Notes under the pieces: model-generated
Database searches by the model: none
Told to the model about the DNA's origin: nothing
Seen by the model: only the letters and a program-made list of their open reading frames with translations
Position numbers and translations under genes: made by a program
Assembly (NCBI RefSeq): GCF_036194065.1
Contig: NZ_CP108095.1
Span: 1,302,001-1,366,000 of the forward strand
Length of the DNA stretch: 64,000 nt
From: Streptomyces sp. NBC_00239
GTDB taxonomy: Bacteria; Actinomycetota; Actinomycetes; Streptomycetales; Streptomycetaceae
Direction of reading: 5' to 3'
Shown here: positions 8,437-17,987 of the stretch, one piece after another
Layout: every line of letters begins with the position of its first letter
Numbering within the stretch: the first letter of the stretch is position 1

Positions 8437-9015
8437 TCAGTCGGAGACCGCCGCCTGCCACGTCCACGCGGTGCGGCGGGGGCGGCCGTCCAGCTCTCCC
8501 CTGCCGGTGCACCAGAGGAGGACCTGCGCCGGGTCGCCGGGCGGGGCGTCGGGGAACAGACGGCGGAGCACCGCCGCGCAGAGCGGCGCCGGGGGCAGCC
8601 ACGGCACCCCCAGCCCCTGCGTGATGTCGCTGGTGTGCAGGAGGACCTCGGCGACGCCCATCGCCGCGAACCCCGCCGGGTCGCACGGCCCCCAGTGCCA
8701 GGCCCGCGCTTCCGGGCCGGCCGCGGTCAGCGCACTGCCGAGCAGCCCTGCGCAGGCGGTGACCACCTGGAGCACCTCTCGTGGAGAGGCGTCCGGGCGG
8801 ACCACGAGGTCGAAGGGCAGGTAGGCGTCGGCAGGCCGACCCGCGACCTGCCCGGCGTACGCCAGCAGGTCGTGCGCGACGTGGGCGGCCGTCGTCCGGC
8901 AGCTCCACTCCAGCGGACCCGCCGGCACCGCCCAGTCCTCGGTGTCGTGCGGGCCGAGCACCCGCAGCATCTCGGCCACGGCCCGGTCGACGTCTCGGCT
9001 GTCCATGCGGTGCAT
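8437..9015 (-). CDS. DinB / maleylpyruvate-isomerase-N-terminal-like protein
   Basis: 192-residue protein with the four-helix DinB/MDMPI layout often found in actinobacterial mycothiol-dependent enzymes. It has an N-terminal helix, a TTAHVAHDLLAYA segment around the first metal-ligand position (TAAHVAHDL), a middle helix with GVAEVLLHTSDITQGLG (second His region) and a short C-terminal domain ending TAWTWQAAVSD. Metal-binding His residues are plausible in HVAHD and LLHTSD. The physiological substrate is not known. It lies nine bases downstream of the amidase on the same strand as a separate cistron. The exact start (9015 or the ATG at 9006) is uncertain. Confidence 0.75.
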   Translation of the reverse strand: MHRMDSRDVDRAVAEMLRVLGPHDTEDWAVPAGPLEWSCRTTAAHVAHDLLAYAGQVAGRPADAYLPFDLVVRPDASPREVLQVVTACAGLLGSALTAAGPEARAWHWGPCDPAGFAAMGVAEVLLHTSDITQGLGVPWLPPAPLCAAVLRRLFPDAPPGDPAQVLLWCTGRGELDGRPRRTAWTWQAAVSD

Positions 9016-9024
9016 CCCGCGATG

Positions 9025-10473
9025 CTAGCGCTGCGACGAGAGGGGCCCGCCGGCTCCTCCGGGCCGCGGGTCGACGGGGGTGAGGACACCGAGCCGGTCC
9101 TCGACGGCCTGGGCGGCGGTCAGGCACAGGTCTTCCCGGAACGCCCGGCCCACGATCTGGACTCCGGTGGGCAGCCCGCCCGCCGTGCCGGTCGGCAGCG
9201 CCACGGCGGGCACGCCGACGAAGCTGGTCACGGAGCACAGGCGCATGGCCGTGCCGACCCGTTCGTGGCCCGCCCCGTCGCGCGATTCCAGCCCCGGCTC
9301 GACCGGCGGCTCGGTGAAGACCGGGCCGAGCACCAGCGGGTACCGGTCGAGGAACTCCGCCCACGACCGGCGGATGCCCATCCAGGTACCCATCAGGCGC
9401 ACCAGCTCGTCCGCGGCGGCGGGCGGGGTCCGCTCCATCATCATCGCGATGTAGCGGTCCCCGCCCGGGCCCAGCAGGGTGCGCACGACCGGCCAGGACG
9501 GCGCGAACTCGGTGACGGCGAGCCGGTGGTACACGTCGAGGGCCTCGGCGAGCCGCGGTACGTCCGGTACCTCGCGCACGTCGTATCCGGCGTCGCGCAG
9601 CGCGTCCGCCGCGTCCTCGACGGCCGCGCGGACCGCGGGGTGCACACCGAGACCGCCGGGGTCGGCCACGACCGCGACCGGCACCGGCCCGGGCAGCGGC
9701 GCGCCGTACAGCGGCACCGGCACCGCCCGCGGGTCCCGGGGATCCGTCCCGGCCAGCACCTCGTACGCGGCCCGCAGGTCGGCCACCCGCCGGGCCAGCG
9801 GGCCGTCGGTGACGAGCAGTTGGGAGGCCGGGCCCGGGTCGTCGGGGCCCAGCACGCGCTGGTCCGCGGGGAACCGGCCGGCCGTCGGCTTCAGCGCCGC
9901 CACTCCGCAGAACTGGGCCGGGATGCGCACCGATCCCCCGGAGTCGTTGCCGAGACCGAGCGCCGCCATGCCGGTGGCGACGGCCACCGCGTCGCCGCCA
10001 CTGGTGCCGCCCGGGGTCCGGCCGGGATCCCACGGGTTGACCGTGTCGCCGAAGAGTTCGCTGCGCGTGTGCATCCCCGCCAGGATCAGCGTCGGCATGT
10101 TCGTGTGGCCGACGGGGACGGCCCCGGCCGCGCGCAGCCGGGCCACCGGGAGGGCGTCGGCGGGCGCCACCAGGTCCCGGAAGCGGGGGCTGCCGAACGT
10201 GGTGGGCACGCCCTCGACGGCGGTGGACTCCTTCACCGTGAACGGCACGCCCGCGAGCGGGCCCAGCTCCTCGCCGGCAGCCCGCCGCCGGTCGGTGCGC
10301 GCCGCGTCCTCCCGCGCCCGCTCGGCGAGCAGTTGGGTGACCGCGTTCAGCCGTGGGTTGACCTCGGCGATCCTCAGCAGGTGGGCGTCGACGAGCTCGG
10401 CGGCCGACACCTCCCCGCCGCGCACCGCCGCCGCCTGGGCGACGGCGGGCAGCCTCCACAGGGCCTCGTCCAT
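9025..10473 (-). CDS. Amidase (amidase-signature family)
   Basis: 482-residue hydrolase of the amidase-signature family, which cleaves amide bonds with a Ser-cisSer-Lys triad. Visible residues are Lys81 (PFTVKES), Ser158 in GGTSGG and the nucleophile Ser181 in GNDSGGSVRIPAQ. Length is normal for the family. The ATG at 10473 has GGAGG about eight bases upstream. No signal peptide is seen, so it should be cytoplasmic. It is transcribed away from a TetR regulator across a region with inverted repeats, so repression by that regulator is likely. The substrate cannot be read from sequence; gatA is unlikely because no gatB/gatC accompany it. Confidence 0.92.
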   Translation of the reverse strand: MDEALWRLPAVAQAAAVRGGEVSAAELVDAHLLRIAEVNPRLNAVTQLLAERAREDAARTDRRRAAGEELGPLAGVPFTVKESTAVEGVPTTFGSPRFRDLVAPADALPVARLRAAGAVPVGHTNMPTLILAGMHTRSELFGDTVNPWDPGRTPGGTSGGDAVAVATGMAALGLGNDSGGSVRIPAQFCGVAALKPTAGRFPADQRVLGPDDPGPASQLLVTDGPLARRVADLRAAYEVLAGTDPRDPRAVPVPLYGAPLPGPVPVAVVADPGGLGVHPAVRAAVEDAADALRDAGYDVREVPDVPRLAEALDVYHRLAVTEFAPSWPVVRTLLGPGGDRYIAMMMERTPPAAADELVRLMGTWMGIRRSWAEFLDRYPLVLGPVFTEPPVEPGLESRDGAGHERVGTAMRLCSVTSFVGVPAVALPTGTAGGLPTGVQIVGRAFREDLCLTAAQAVEDRLGVLTPVDPRPGGAGGPLSSQR

Positions 10474-10490
10474 GATCCGTACCTCCGGGA

Positions 10491-10561
10491 ATCGTTTCGG
10501 GGAATCGTTTCGATGCGCTTGCATCGGAACGGTACCCTGAGAACCGATACGAACGCATCGG
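10491..10561. promoter_or_regulatory. Putative TetR operators between amidase and regulator
   Basis: The divergent promoter region holds several overlapping repeats: direct repeats ATCGTTTCG at 10491 and 10504, an inverted repeat CGATGC-gctt-GCATCG (10511-10526), and a second inverted pair CCGAT (10544-10548) / ATCGG (10557-10561). GCATCGGAA occurs twice. The dense symmetry between divergent amidase and TetR genes is the usual layout for an autoregulated operator. Confidence 0.6.
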
Positions 10562-10596
10562 AAAAAGATGCGCCGCACCCAGGGAGGCGACCGGGC

Positions 10597-11295
10597 ATGC
10601 CCAGGCACGTGGACCACGCGGGCCGGCGCCGCGTCATCGCCGAGGCCGTCTGCCGCCTCACGGACGAGCACGGCGTGGAGGGCGTGACCCTGCGCGACGT
10701 GGCCGCGCGCGCCGGAGTGTCGATGGGGGCCGTCCAGCGGTGCTTCGCCACCAAGGAGGAGATGCTCGTCTTCGCGCTCGGGCACATCGGGGAGCGGATC
10801 GGCGAGCGGGTGCGGGCGCGGCTGACCGCGAGCCCGGCGCAGTCGGCCGCCACCGCCCTGGGGCACGCGGCCGCGGAGGTCTCGCTCCTCGACGCGGAGC
10901 ATCGCGCCGAGGCCCGGATCTGGCTCGCCTTCATCGCCCGGGCGGCCGTCAGCGACACGCTCGCCGTACCGCTGCGGGCCAACTACGCGGCGCTGCAGGA
11001 GGTTTTCACCCGGCTCGTCACGCGGGCCCGCGCGGACACCGGCCGCCCCGGGGAAGCGGACGCCCCTGCGGACACCGCCACGGACACGCACACGGATGCG
11101 GGCACGCACCCGGACCCGGACACGGACGCCGATGCGGATCTCCGCGTGGAGGCGGAGCGTGCGGCGCGCACCCTGCTCGCCCTTGCCGACGGGCTCACCG
11201 CGCACGTCCTGATCGGCCACCTCACCCCGCAGCAGGCGCAGGACGTCCTCCACGGCCACCTGATCCGACTGTGGGAACGGCCGGACCGGGACTGA
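10597..11295 (+). CDS. TetR-family transcriptional regulator
   Basis: 232-residue regulator. The ATG at 10597 has GGGAGG upstream. The N-terminal helix-turn-helix (about residues 10-55) reads VTLRDVAARAGVSMGAVQRC with FATKEEML following. A C-terminal ligand domain fills the rest. Unusually, the ligand domain contains a low-complexity Asp/Thr/His/Pro stretch of about 30 residues (DTATDTHTDAGTHPDPDTDA), probably a loop expanded by slippage. It is divergent from the amidase and likely represses both genes through the intervening repeats. Confidence 0.9.
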   Translation: MPRHVDHAGRRRVIAEAVCRLTDEHGVEGVTLRDVAARAGVSMGAVQRCFATKEEMLVFALGHIGERIGERVRARLTASPAQSAATALGHAAAEVSLLDAEHRAEARIWLAFIARAAVSDTLAVPLRANYAALQEVFTRLVTRARADTGRPGEADAPADTATDTHTDAGTHPDPDTDADADLRVEAERAARTLLALADGLTAHVLIGHLTPQQAQDVLHGHLIRLWERPDRD

Positions 11296-11329
11296 TCAGG
11301 GCCGGCGCCGGGGACCGCTCCGGTCCGGT

Positions 11330-11401
11330 GCGGAGGTCAGGGCCGGTGCGGAGGTCAAGGCAGGCGCGGAGGTCAGGGCAGGCGCGGAGGTCAGGGCAGG
11401 G
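11330..11401. repeat. Four 18-bp tandem repeats
   Basis: GCGGAGGTCA recurs at 11330, 11348, 11366 and 11384, giving four near-identical 18-bp units between the convergent TetR and deacetylase genes. Degenerate units continue to about 11440 and include the stop codon of the deacetylase gene. The leftward strand would encode a TSAPAL hexapeptide repeat in a frame different from the deacetylase, so I treat it as a non-coding minisatellite. Confidence 0.8.
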
Positions 11402-11426
11402 GTGAGGGTCGAAGCCGGAGTGAGGG

Positions 11427-12332
11427 TCAGAGCCGGGGCGGGAGCTGAGGCAGGGTCATGCGGTAGCCGCGGTCGAGCAGGCGGGGCAGGTACGTGCGCA
11501 GGGCGGCGACGCTCTGCGCCCGGTCGCCGCCGGCGTCGTGGGAGAGCACGACCACGCCGGGCCCGGCGCCGCGCAGCACCCGGCCGACGATGGTGGAGGT
11601 GCCCGGCTCCTGCCAGTCGAGGGTGTCCACGGTCCAGGCCAGCGGCTCCATGCCGAGTTCGGCGCCGATCTCGAACGCCGCACGGTTCCACGCCCCGTAG
11701 GGCGCCCGGAACCAGACGGGCGCGGTGCCGGTGACCCGTTCGACGAGCCGGCTGGTCTGGCCGATCTCCCGGGCCAGGGCAGGGCGGCCGAGCTTGGGGA
11801 TCAGCGGGTGGCTCCACGTGTGGTTGCCGATCACGTGCCCTTCGGCCACCATCCGCCGCAGCAGGTCGCGGTTGTCGGTGGCCATCTCCCCGCACACGAA
11901 GAACACGGCCCGCACGTCGTGCCGGGCCAGCGTGTCGAGGATGCCGGGGGTGTAGCGGGGGTCGGGCCCGTCGTCGAAGGTGAGCACCATGTTGTGGCCG
12001 TCGGCGGGCATGTCGAGCAGCGGCCGGGTGCGGACCGGCGGTGTGGCGGGCGGGCGGCGGCGCGGCCGCTCGTCGGTCATGGGGCTGAGCCGGTACGTGG
12101 AGGGGAGCTGCGGTCGGCCGGCCTGCGGCGGTCCCGCGGCGGGCGGCGGGGCGGCCGGGGTCCCCGCACCGTGCGGCTGTGGCCCGCCCGCCCCGGCGGG
12201 GGCGGCGGCAGTGTGCCGGCCGGTGCCGGCCTCTCCCCCGGTCAGAATTCCGGAGGCGACGGCAGCTCCGAGGAATACGGCGGTGCGCCGCAGCAGCACC
12301 CTACGCCCCGGAGTCAGCTCTTCAGATTTCAT
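11427..12332 (-). CDS. Exported polysaccharide deacetylase (NodB domain)
   Basis: 301-residue carbohydrate esterase family 4 protein that would remove N-acetyl groups from peptidoglycan or chitin-like polymers outside the cell. From the ATG at 12332 it has a basic, Tat-like leader (RRVLLRRTAVFLGAA), an Ala/Pro/Gly linker of about 55 residues and a NodB domain (about 110-290). All signature motifs are present: TFDDGPD, the HTWSHP metal site, RAPYGAWN and the late LSHD. The ribosome site is weak, so the start is uncertain. The stop lies inside a degenerate copy of the adjacent 18-bp repeat. Confidence 0.9.
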   Translation of the reverse strand: MKSEELTPGRRVLLRRTAVFLGAAVASGILTGGEAGTGRHTAAAPAGAGGPQPHGAGTPAAPPPAAGPPQAGRPQLPSTYRLSPMTDERPRRRPPATPPVRTRPLLDMPADGHNMVLTFDDGPDPRYTPGILDTLARHDVRAVFFVCGEMATDNRDLLRRMVAEGHVIGNHTWSHPLIPKLGRPALAREIGQTSRLVERVTGTAPVWFRAPYGAWNRAAFEIGAELGMEPLAWTVDTLDWQEPGTSTIVGRVLRGAGPGVVVLSHDAGGDRAQSVAALRTYLPRLLDRGYRMTLPQLPPRL

Positions 12333-12469
12333 TACCAATAGCTCGCACGGCAGACAGCCTGAAGCCCTTATCAACACTGGTCAAGGGGGTTATTGCACCC
12401 GATGGGACCAGCTCGCCCGCCGCCTGGCCGAAATCGTGTACACGGGGCCGGTAATCGCCCCCGCCGGCA

Positions 12470-15400
12470 TCAGGACCGGCGCACCAGGGGGAACGGCAGC
12501 GTCTCCCGGATCGTGAGGCCCGTGAGGAACATGACCAGCCGGTCCACCCCGATGCCCAGTCCGCCGGTCGGCGGCATCGCGTACTCCAGGGCGTCGAGGA
12601 AGTCGTTGTCGAGTTCCATCGCCTCGGGGTCGCCGCCCGCGGCCAGCAGGGACTGCGCGGTGAGCCGGCGCCGCTGTTCGACCGGGTCGGTCAGCTCCGA
12701 GTACGCGGTGCCGAGTTCGGTGCCGAACGCCACCAGGTCCCAGCGCTCGGCGAGCCGCGGGTCCTCGCGGTGCTGCCGGGTCAGCGGCGACACGTCGGTG
12801 GGGAAGTCCTTGTAGAAGGTCGGCAGTTGGGTCCGCTCCTCGACCAGCCGCTCGTACATCTCCAGGACCACGTCGCCGCGGGTGTTCTCCGGGGTGTGCG
12901 GGACCCCGGCCCGGTCGCAGAGCACGCGCAGGGCGTGTTCCTCGGTGTCGGCGTCGACGTCCTCGCCGAGGGCCTCGCTGATCGCCCCGTACATCGTCTT
13001 GACCGGCCAGGGCCCGGAGATGTCGTGGACGACGAGCTTTCCGTCCGGGCCCGCCTTGTGGGCGACGGGCGAGCCGAAGGCGGCGGTCGCGGCGCCCTGG
13101 ATGAGCTCGCGCGTCAGGTCGAGCATCACGTCGTAGTCGGCGAAGGCCTGGTAGGCCTCCAGCATCGTGAACTCGGGGTTGTGCTTGTACGAGACGCCTT
13201 CGTTGCGGAAGGTCCGGCCCATCTCGAAGACCTTCTCCATGCCGCCGACGCAGAGCCGCTTGAGGTACAGCTCGGGTGCGATGCGCAGGTACAGGTCGAG
13301 GTCGTAGGCGTTGATGTGGGTGGTGAAGGGCCGGGCGTTGGCGCCGCCGTGGATCTGCTGGAGCATCGGGGTCTCGACCTCCAGGTAGCCGCGGTCCAGC
13401 AGGCCCTGGCGCAGCGCCTGCACGGCGCTGGAGCGGGCCCGGACCACGTCGCGGGCCTCGGGGCTCGCCACCAGGTCGAGGTAGCGGCGGCGCACCCGCG
13501 CCTCGGGGTCGGCGAGCCCCTTGCGCTTGTCGGGCAGCGGGCGCAGGCACTTGCCGGTGAGCTGCCAGGAGCTCGCGATCACGGACAGCTCGCCGGTCCG
13601 GCTGGCGCCGATCTCGCCGGTGGCCACCACGTGGTCGCCGAAGTCCACGTCGGAGGTGAACGAGCCGAGCGGGCCGGTTCCGGAGCCGTCGCGGGTGAAC
13701 ATCAGCTGGAGGTCCCCGGACCAGTCCCGCAGGACGGCGAAGACCACCCCGCCGAGGTCCCGCACGACCATCACCCGGCCCGCCACGGTGACCGTCTCGC
13801 CGGTACGGGCGCCGGGGGCGAGGCCAGAGTGGGCGCGGCGCAGCTCGGCGAGGGTGTGGGTGCGCTGCGGGATGCCCACGGGGTAGGGGTCGGTGCCCGC
13901 GGCCCGTAGCCGGTCCAGCTTGCGGTGGCGTACGCGCACCTGGTCGGGCAGGTCGGCCGCGGCGTCCGCGGGGCCAGCGTCCGCCTCGGCCAGTCCGAGG
14001 GAGGCGATGGAGGGCAGGCCTTCGGTGGTGGCGGGCGCGGCGGCCCCGGTGGGGTGGCCGTTGCCCCACAGCTTGCGCAGGCGCGGTACGGAGACGAAGC
14101 CCTCGGCGATGCCGGAGGCGAGGCTGATCCGGGCGAGGGAGCCGGCGTCGGCGTAGCAGAGCATCCGCGGGTACCACTCGGGGCCGTACTTGACGTTGGA
14201 CCGGTAGAGGGCCTCCAGCTGCCACCACTTGGAGAAGAACAGCAGCAGCCGGCGCCACAGGCGCAGCACCGGGCCGGCGCCGATCCGGGCGCCCTCCTCG
14301 AAGACGGAACGGAAGACGGCGAAGTTGAGGGAAATCCTCCGGATGCCGAGTTTGGGCGAGGCGGCGCAGAGCTCGGCGACCATGAACTCCATGACCCCGT
14401 TGGGCGCCTTGCGGTCGCGGCGCATCAGGTCGAGCGAGATGCCGTCCCTGCCCCAGGGGACGAAGGACAGCAGGGCGATCAGGCTGCCGTCGGCGTCGAA
14501 GGCCTCGACCAGCAGGCAGTCGCCGTCGGCGGGGTCGCCGAGCCGGTCCAGTGCCATCGAGAAGCCGCGCTCGGTCTCCGTGTCGCGCCAGGTGTCGGCG
14601 CGGTCGACGATCCTGCTCATCTCCTCGTCGGTGAGGGCGGAGTGGCGCCGGATCTGCGTGGTGCAGCCGGCCCGCCGGACCCGGTTGACGGCCTGCCGGG
14701 TGACCCGCATGTCACGCCCGTCGAGGTCGAACTGGGCCACGTGCAGGATCGCCTCGTCGCCGAGCTGGAGCGCGCCGAGGCCGGAGCGGGCGTACGCGGT
14801 CGCGCCGTCCTCGGATGCGCCCATGACGGCGGGGGCCCAGCCGTGCTTGCGGGCCACGGCCAGCCAGGCGTCGATGGCGGGGCTCCAGGCCCCGGGGTCG
14901 CCGACCGGGTCGCCGCTGGCCAGGCAGACGCCGGCCTCGACCCGGTAGGTGACGGCGGCCTTGCCGTTCGGGGCGAAGACCACGGCCTTGTCGCGGCGGG
15001 TGGCGAAGTAGCCGAGGGAGTCGTTGCGCCCGTACGCGCCGAGCAGGGCCCGGATCCGCGGCTCCTCGTCGCCGTGCAGGGCGGCCGTCAGGCGCTGGGA
15101 GCGGAACAGGGTCGAGGCGGCGTTCAGCAGGGCCAGCGCACCGAGCAGGCCCAGGACGAAGTACAGCGGGCGCGGCGGCCTGCCGTCGAACTGGCGGGCG
15201 GAGAAGAGCCCGCCGAAGACCTGCTTGGCGGCCCAGTCGAGCCACTGGCCGCGGGGCAGGGTGCCGGGCCACAGGGCGACCAGGCCCCAGCCGACGAGCA
15301 CGGCGGCGAACAGGCCGAGCCCGAGGACGAGCAGGGCCCGCCAGAACGCGGCCGTCCGGGAGGCCGCGTAGAACTCCGAGCGGGCCAGGACCAGCAGCAC

Positions 15401-15838
15401 CATGGCCGCCACCGCGAGGGCGAAGGAGGAGGTGGCGACGGCGTAGTCGGCCTCGGTGAAGGACACCAGGTCGACCAGGATGAGCAGGGTCAGGTAGCCG
15501 ATGACGATCCACCAGGCGACCTTCTTGCGGGCGCCGAGGGCGGCCGCGAGGAGGAAGAGGAAGACGGCGTACGCGAGGTTGGCGCTGACCGGTACGACGA
15601 TCGCGTCGAGGAAGCGCACGACGGGGCGCAGCAGCCGCCGCAGTCCCGGGGAGAGCGAGAGCAGCGCGCACAGCAGTCCGAGGGTGCCGAAGAACGCGCC
15701 GAATCCGTCGGGGACGCGGTTCAGGAAGCGGTGGCCGGTCCCGGGGACGTTCCCGGGCGCGTTTCGGGGCGTCTTCGCGGCGGCCTTCCCCGCCGCCGCC
15801 CCGGGTGCTCCCTGCGTGTCGTCCGCGCGCACACTCAT
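12470..15838 (-). CDS. lysX: Bifunctional lysylphosphatidylglycerol synthetase / lysyl-tRNA synthetase LysX
   Basis: Membrane protein of about 1122 residues that charges lysine onto tRNA and transfers it to phosphatidylglycerol, making the membrane less anionic and so protecting against cationic peptides. Six hydrophobic segments lie between about residues 45 and 240, followed by an MprF-like transferase domain (about 260-560). An OB-fold (about 660-760) and a class II aminoacyl-tRNA synthetase domain follow, with motif 2 around [13 protein letters not shown] and motif 3 around [12 protein letters not shown]. Length fits mycobacterial LysX. The ATG at 15838 is used; an in-frame GTG at 15847 is equally possible because neither has a clear ribosome site. 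Confidence 0.93.
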   Translation of the reverse strand: MSVRADDTQGAPGAAAGKAAAKTPRNAPGNVPGTGHRFLNRVPDGFGAFFGTLGLLCALLSLSPGLRRLLRPVVRFLDAIVVPVSANLAYAVFLFLLAAALGARKKVAWWIVIGYLTLLILVDLVSFTEADYAVATSSFALAVAAMVLLVLARSEFYAASRTAAFWRALLVLGLGLFAAVLVGWGLVALWPGTLPRGQWLDWAAKQVFGGLFSARQFDGRPPRPLYFVLGLLGALALLNAASTLFRSQRLTAALHGDEEPRIRALLGAYGRNDSLGYFATRRDKAVVFAPNGKAAVTYRVEAGVCLASGDPVGDPGAWSPAIDAWLAVARKHGWAPAVMGASEDGATAYARSGLGALQLGDEAILHVAQFDLDGRDMRVTRQAVNRVRRAGCTTQIRRHSALTDEEMSRIVDRADTWRDTETERGFSMALDRLGDPADGDCLLVEAFDADGSLIALLSFVPWGRDGISLDLMRRDRKAPNGVMEFMVAELCAASPKLGIRRISLNFAVFRSVFEEGARIGAGPVLRLWRRLLLFFSKWWQLEALYRSNVKYGPEWYPRMLCYADAGSLARISLASGIAEGFVSVPRLRKLWGNGHPTGAAAPATTEGLPSIASLGLAEADAGPADAAADLPDQVRVRHRKLDRLRAAGTDPYPVGIPQRTHTLAELRRAHSGLAPGARTGETVTVAGRVMVVRDLGGVVFAVLRDWSGDLQLMFTRDGSGTGPLGSFTSDVDFGDHVVATGEIGASRTGELSVIASSWQLTGKCLRPLPDKRKGLADPEARVRRRYLDLVASPEARDVVRARSSAVQALRQGLLDRGYLEVETPMLQQIHGGANARPFTTHINAYDLDLYLRIAPELYLKRLCVGGMEKVFEMGRTFRNEGVSYKHNPEFTMLEAYQAFADYDVMLDLTRELIQGAATAAFGSPVAHKAGPDGKLVVHDISGPWPVKTMYGAISEALGEDVDADTEEHALRVLCDRAGVPHTPENTRGDVVLEMYERLVEERTQLPTFYKDFPTDVSPLTRQHREDPRLAERWDLVAFGTELGTAYSELTDPVEQRRRLTAQSLLAAGGDPEAMELDNDFLDALEYAMPPTGGLGIGVDRLVMFLTGLTIRETLPFPLVRRS

Positions 15839-15933
15839 GACTGGCACTGTAGGGAGCGCCGGGCGGGTCCGCGCGGTGGGGAAGCGCCCGCTCCGGTCGG
15901 GGAGAAGCTGCTGCTCCGGTTAGCCTCGGTGGG

Positions 15934-16395
15934 GTGACGGAGCGCGCAGACACCCGGTTCGAACGCGGCACCGACGGCCCGAAGGTCATCCTGGCGGGCG
16001 TGGACGGGTCCGACTCCTCGCTGCGGGCGGTGGCCTACGCGGCGGGCCTGGCCCGACGGCAGAACGCGCTGCTGGCGGTGGTGTACGTACAGCCGGTGCT
16101 GCCCGCGGGGGCTGCGCTCGGCGTGCCGGTCGGCGAGACCACGCGGGAGATCGCGGACGAGCTGGTGGCGGAGATCCGGGCCTCCGCGGAACGCCTCAGG
16201 GGGATCTTCGAGGTCCGCTGGGAGTTCCACACGTTCCGCGGTGACGCGTTCAGCGGGCTGGTGCGCGCGGCCGAAGAGCTGACGGCGGACGCGGTGGTGG
16301 TCGGGGCCTCGGAGCGCGCCGGGCACCGGCTCGTGGGATCGGTGGCGGTCCGGCTGGTCAAGGCGGGCCGGTGGCCGGTCACGGTGGTGCCGTGA
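15934..16395 (+). CDS. Universal stress protein (UspA domain)
   Basis: 153-residue single-domain Usp protein. It starts with the beta-strand ILAGVDGSDSSLRAVAYAA and ends with the usual ADAVVVGAS...GSVAVRLVKAGRWPVTVVP. The nucleotide motif G-2x-G-9x-G(S/T) is incomplete: the loop reads GASERAGHRLVGS, so the second glycine is replaced by Glu and ATP binding is doubtful. GTG start. It is divergent from lysX. Confidence 0.9.
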   Translation: MTERADTRFERGTDGPKVILAGVDGSDSSLRAVAYAAGLARRQNALLAVVYVQPVLPAGAALGVPVGETTREIADELVAEIRASAERLRGIFEVRWEFHTFRGDAFSGLVRAAEELTADAVVVGASERAGHRLVGSVAVRLVKAGRWPVTVVP

Positions 16396-16420
16396 CCGGC
16401 CACCGGCGCGCGCGGCGCGG

Positions 16421-17620
16421 TCAGCGGGCCATGGTGAGACCGTCGCGGGCCGCGCCGCGCCCGAGTACGGCTTCGCTGATGGCGTCCTGGGCGGTCCGGT
16501 AGTCGTCCCGGTCCGGGTGCTCGGCCAGGGCGGCGGGCAGGTTCACCAGCCGGCCCGCGTCGGTGTCCATCCACTGGGGGACGAACTCGGCCCGGGTGAC
16601 CCGCCAGCGCTCCCCCGCCCGCGCCGGGGGTTCGAAGCGGAACCGGCCGATCGAGCCGTAGTTGCCGCGGGGATCGTGGTGGCCCTCGTCGTTGAACATC
16701 TTTCCGGCGATCTGGTCCCCCATGCCGTAGACGACCCAGGACCCGTTGACCTTCTCGTAGGCCTGAGGGATGTGGGCGTGCGTGCCCAGGATCAGGTCGA
16801 TGTCGGGGCGGCCGGCCGTCCGGGAGGCGGTGAGCGCCTTGCCGAGCGTCAGCTGGACCTCGTCGGGCGCGGTCTGCCATTCGGTGCCCCAGTGCAGGCT
16901 GACCAGGACCACGTCGGCGCCGGCCCGCCGGGCGGCCCGGGAGTCGGCGACGATCTTCTTCTCGTCCATCAGGTTGACCGCCCAGGGCTGCCCGTCCGGC
17001 AGCGGGTAGCCATTGGTGTCGTACGTGTAGGCCAGATGGGCGATCTTGGCCGTCCCGGCGCGGTAGATCTGCGGCCGGGCCGCCTCGGCGGCGGTGCGCG
17101 CCGAGCCCGCGTGGCCCAGGCCCTGTCGGTCGAAGGCGTCCAGGGTGCGGCGCAGCCCGTCGGCACCGTCGTCGAGGGTGTGGTTGGAGGCCGTGGAGCA
17201 GCCGTCGTAGCCGGTGGCCTTGAGGGCTTCGGCGATCTGCGGCGGCGAGACGAAGGCGGGGTAGCCGGCGAAGGGGCCGTCCTCCGGGCCGTAGACGGTC
17301 TCCATGTGGCACAGGGCCAGGTCGGCGGCCGACACCAGCGGTTTCACGGCGGCGAACATCGGCTTGAAGTCGTGGCCTTCGCCGTCCGCGTCGGCGGCGG
17401 CCTGCCGGATGACCGAGTCGTGCGGGAGGACGTCACCGCTGGCCACGAGGGTGAATCCGCGGCCGTCGGCGGCCGCGGAGCCGGGGGCGGCGGCGGGCGT
17501 ACTGCTCTGCGGAGCGGCCAGCCGGGCCTGAGCCGGGCCGTTCGCCGTGCATCCGGCGACGGCTGCCAGCAGGACGGCCGAGAGGACAGCCGCGGTCCGA
17601 GGCGCGCGTTGCTTGGTCAT
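16421..17620 (-). CDS. CapA-family metallophosphoesterase-like lipoprotein
   Basis: 399-residue exported lipoprotein of the CapA/PGA_cap family, related to poly-gamma-glutamate synthesis protein CapA and built on a metallophosphatase fold. The leader ends in a lipobox (LLAAVAGC, Cys24). The CapA domain (about 60-360) shows ASGDVLPHDS, ASNHTLDDGADG and GTHAHIPQ, the usual metal-ligand clusters. No capBC genes are adjacent, so a role in poly-glutamate synthesis is not supported here. ATG at 17620 is used; an ATG at 17635 would add five residues without affecting the lipobox. Confidence 0.87.
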   Translation of the reverse strand: MTKQRAPRTAAVLSAVLLAAVAGCTANGPAQARLAAPQSSTPAAAPGSAAADGRGFTLVASGDVLPHDSVIRQAAADADGEGHDFKPMFAAVKPLVSAADLALCHMETVYGPEDGPFAGYPAFVSPPQIAEALKATGYDGCSTASNHTLDDGADGLRRTLDAFDRQGLGHAGSARTAAEAARPQIYRAGTAKIAHLAYTYDTNGYPLPDGQPWAVNLMDEKKIVADSRAARRAGADVVLVSLHWGTEWQTAPDEVQLTLGKALTASRTAGRPDIDLILGTHAHIPQAYEKVNGSWVVYGMGDQIAGKMFNDEGHHDPRGNYGSIGRFRFEPPARAGERWRVTRAEFVPQWMDTDAGRLVNLPAALAEHPDRDDYRTAQDAISEAVLGRGAARDGLTMAR

Positions 17621-17987
17621 CTGCCCAGCTCTCATTCGTAGGACTATCCGATCTTCCGCTCTTTCGAATCCAGCGGGGAAGCGACCCGAAGTCAAGGAGC
17701 ACGGCCGCGGACGTCACCGGAACGGACCCGGCGGCTGAACGGACCCCTCGGCGGGGCGCGGCAAGGGTCAGGGGCGGGGGCCGGGGGCCCTGTCACGCCG
17801 GGCCGCCCGCCGGGCCGCCCGCGGTGCCGTTCGGCGCACCGGACGACCGTTCGTCGCGCGCTGGGGCCGTCCGCCGGACCCGGCGGACGGTTGGGCGCCC
17901 GGCCGCGACAGGGCGGTTCCCGCACCGCCACCCGCAGGTCAGGGTGGGTGCACCGGATCCCCGCGGCCCACGGAAGGGAGCCCACCG

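Noticed and set aside
9025..10473. Glutamyl-tRNA amidotransferase subunit A (gatA)
   Set aside because: Amidase-signature triad fits, but gatB/gatC are absent and the gene pairs with a TetR regulator, so a general amidase is more likely.
11330..11401. CRISPR array
   Set aside because: Repeats are 18 bp, directly abutting and without spacers; no cas genes are present.
13925..15937. Long + strand frame opposite lysX
   Set aside because: A shadow of the lysX membrane and transferase region; composition is typical of antisense GC-rich frames.
16421..17620. Capsule (poly-gamma-glutamate) biosynthesis operon
   Set aside because: Only a CapA-like gene is present; no capB, capC or capE.
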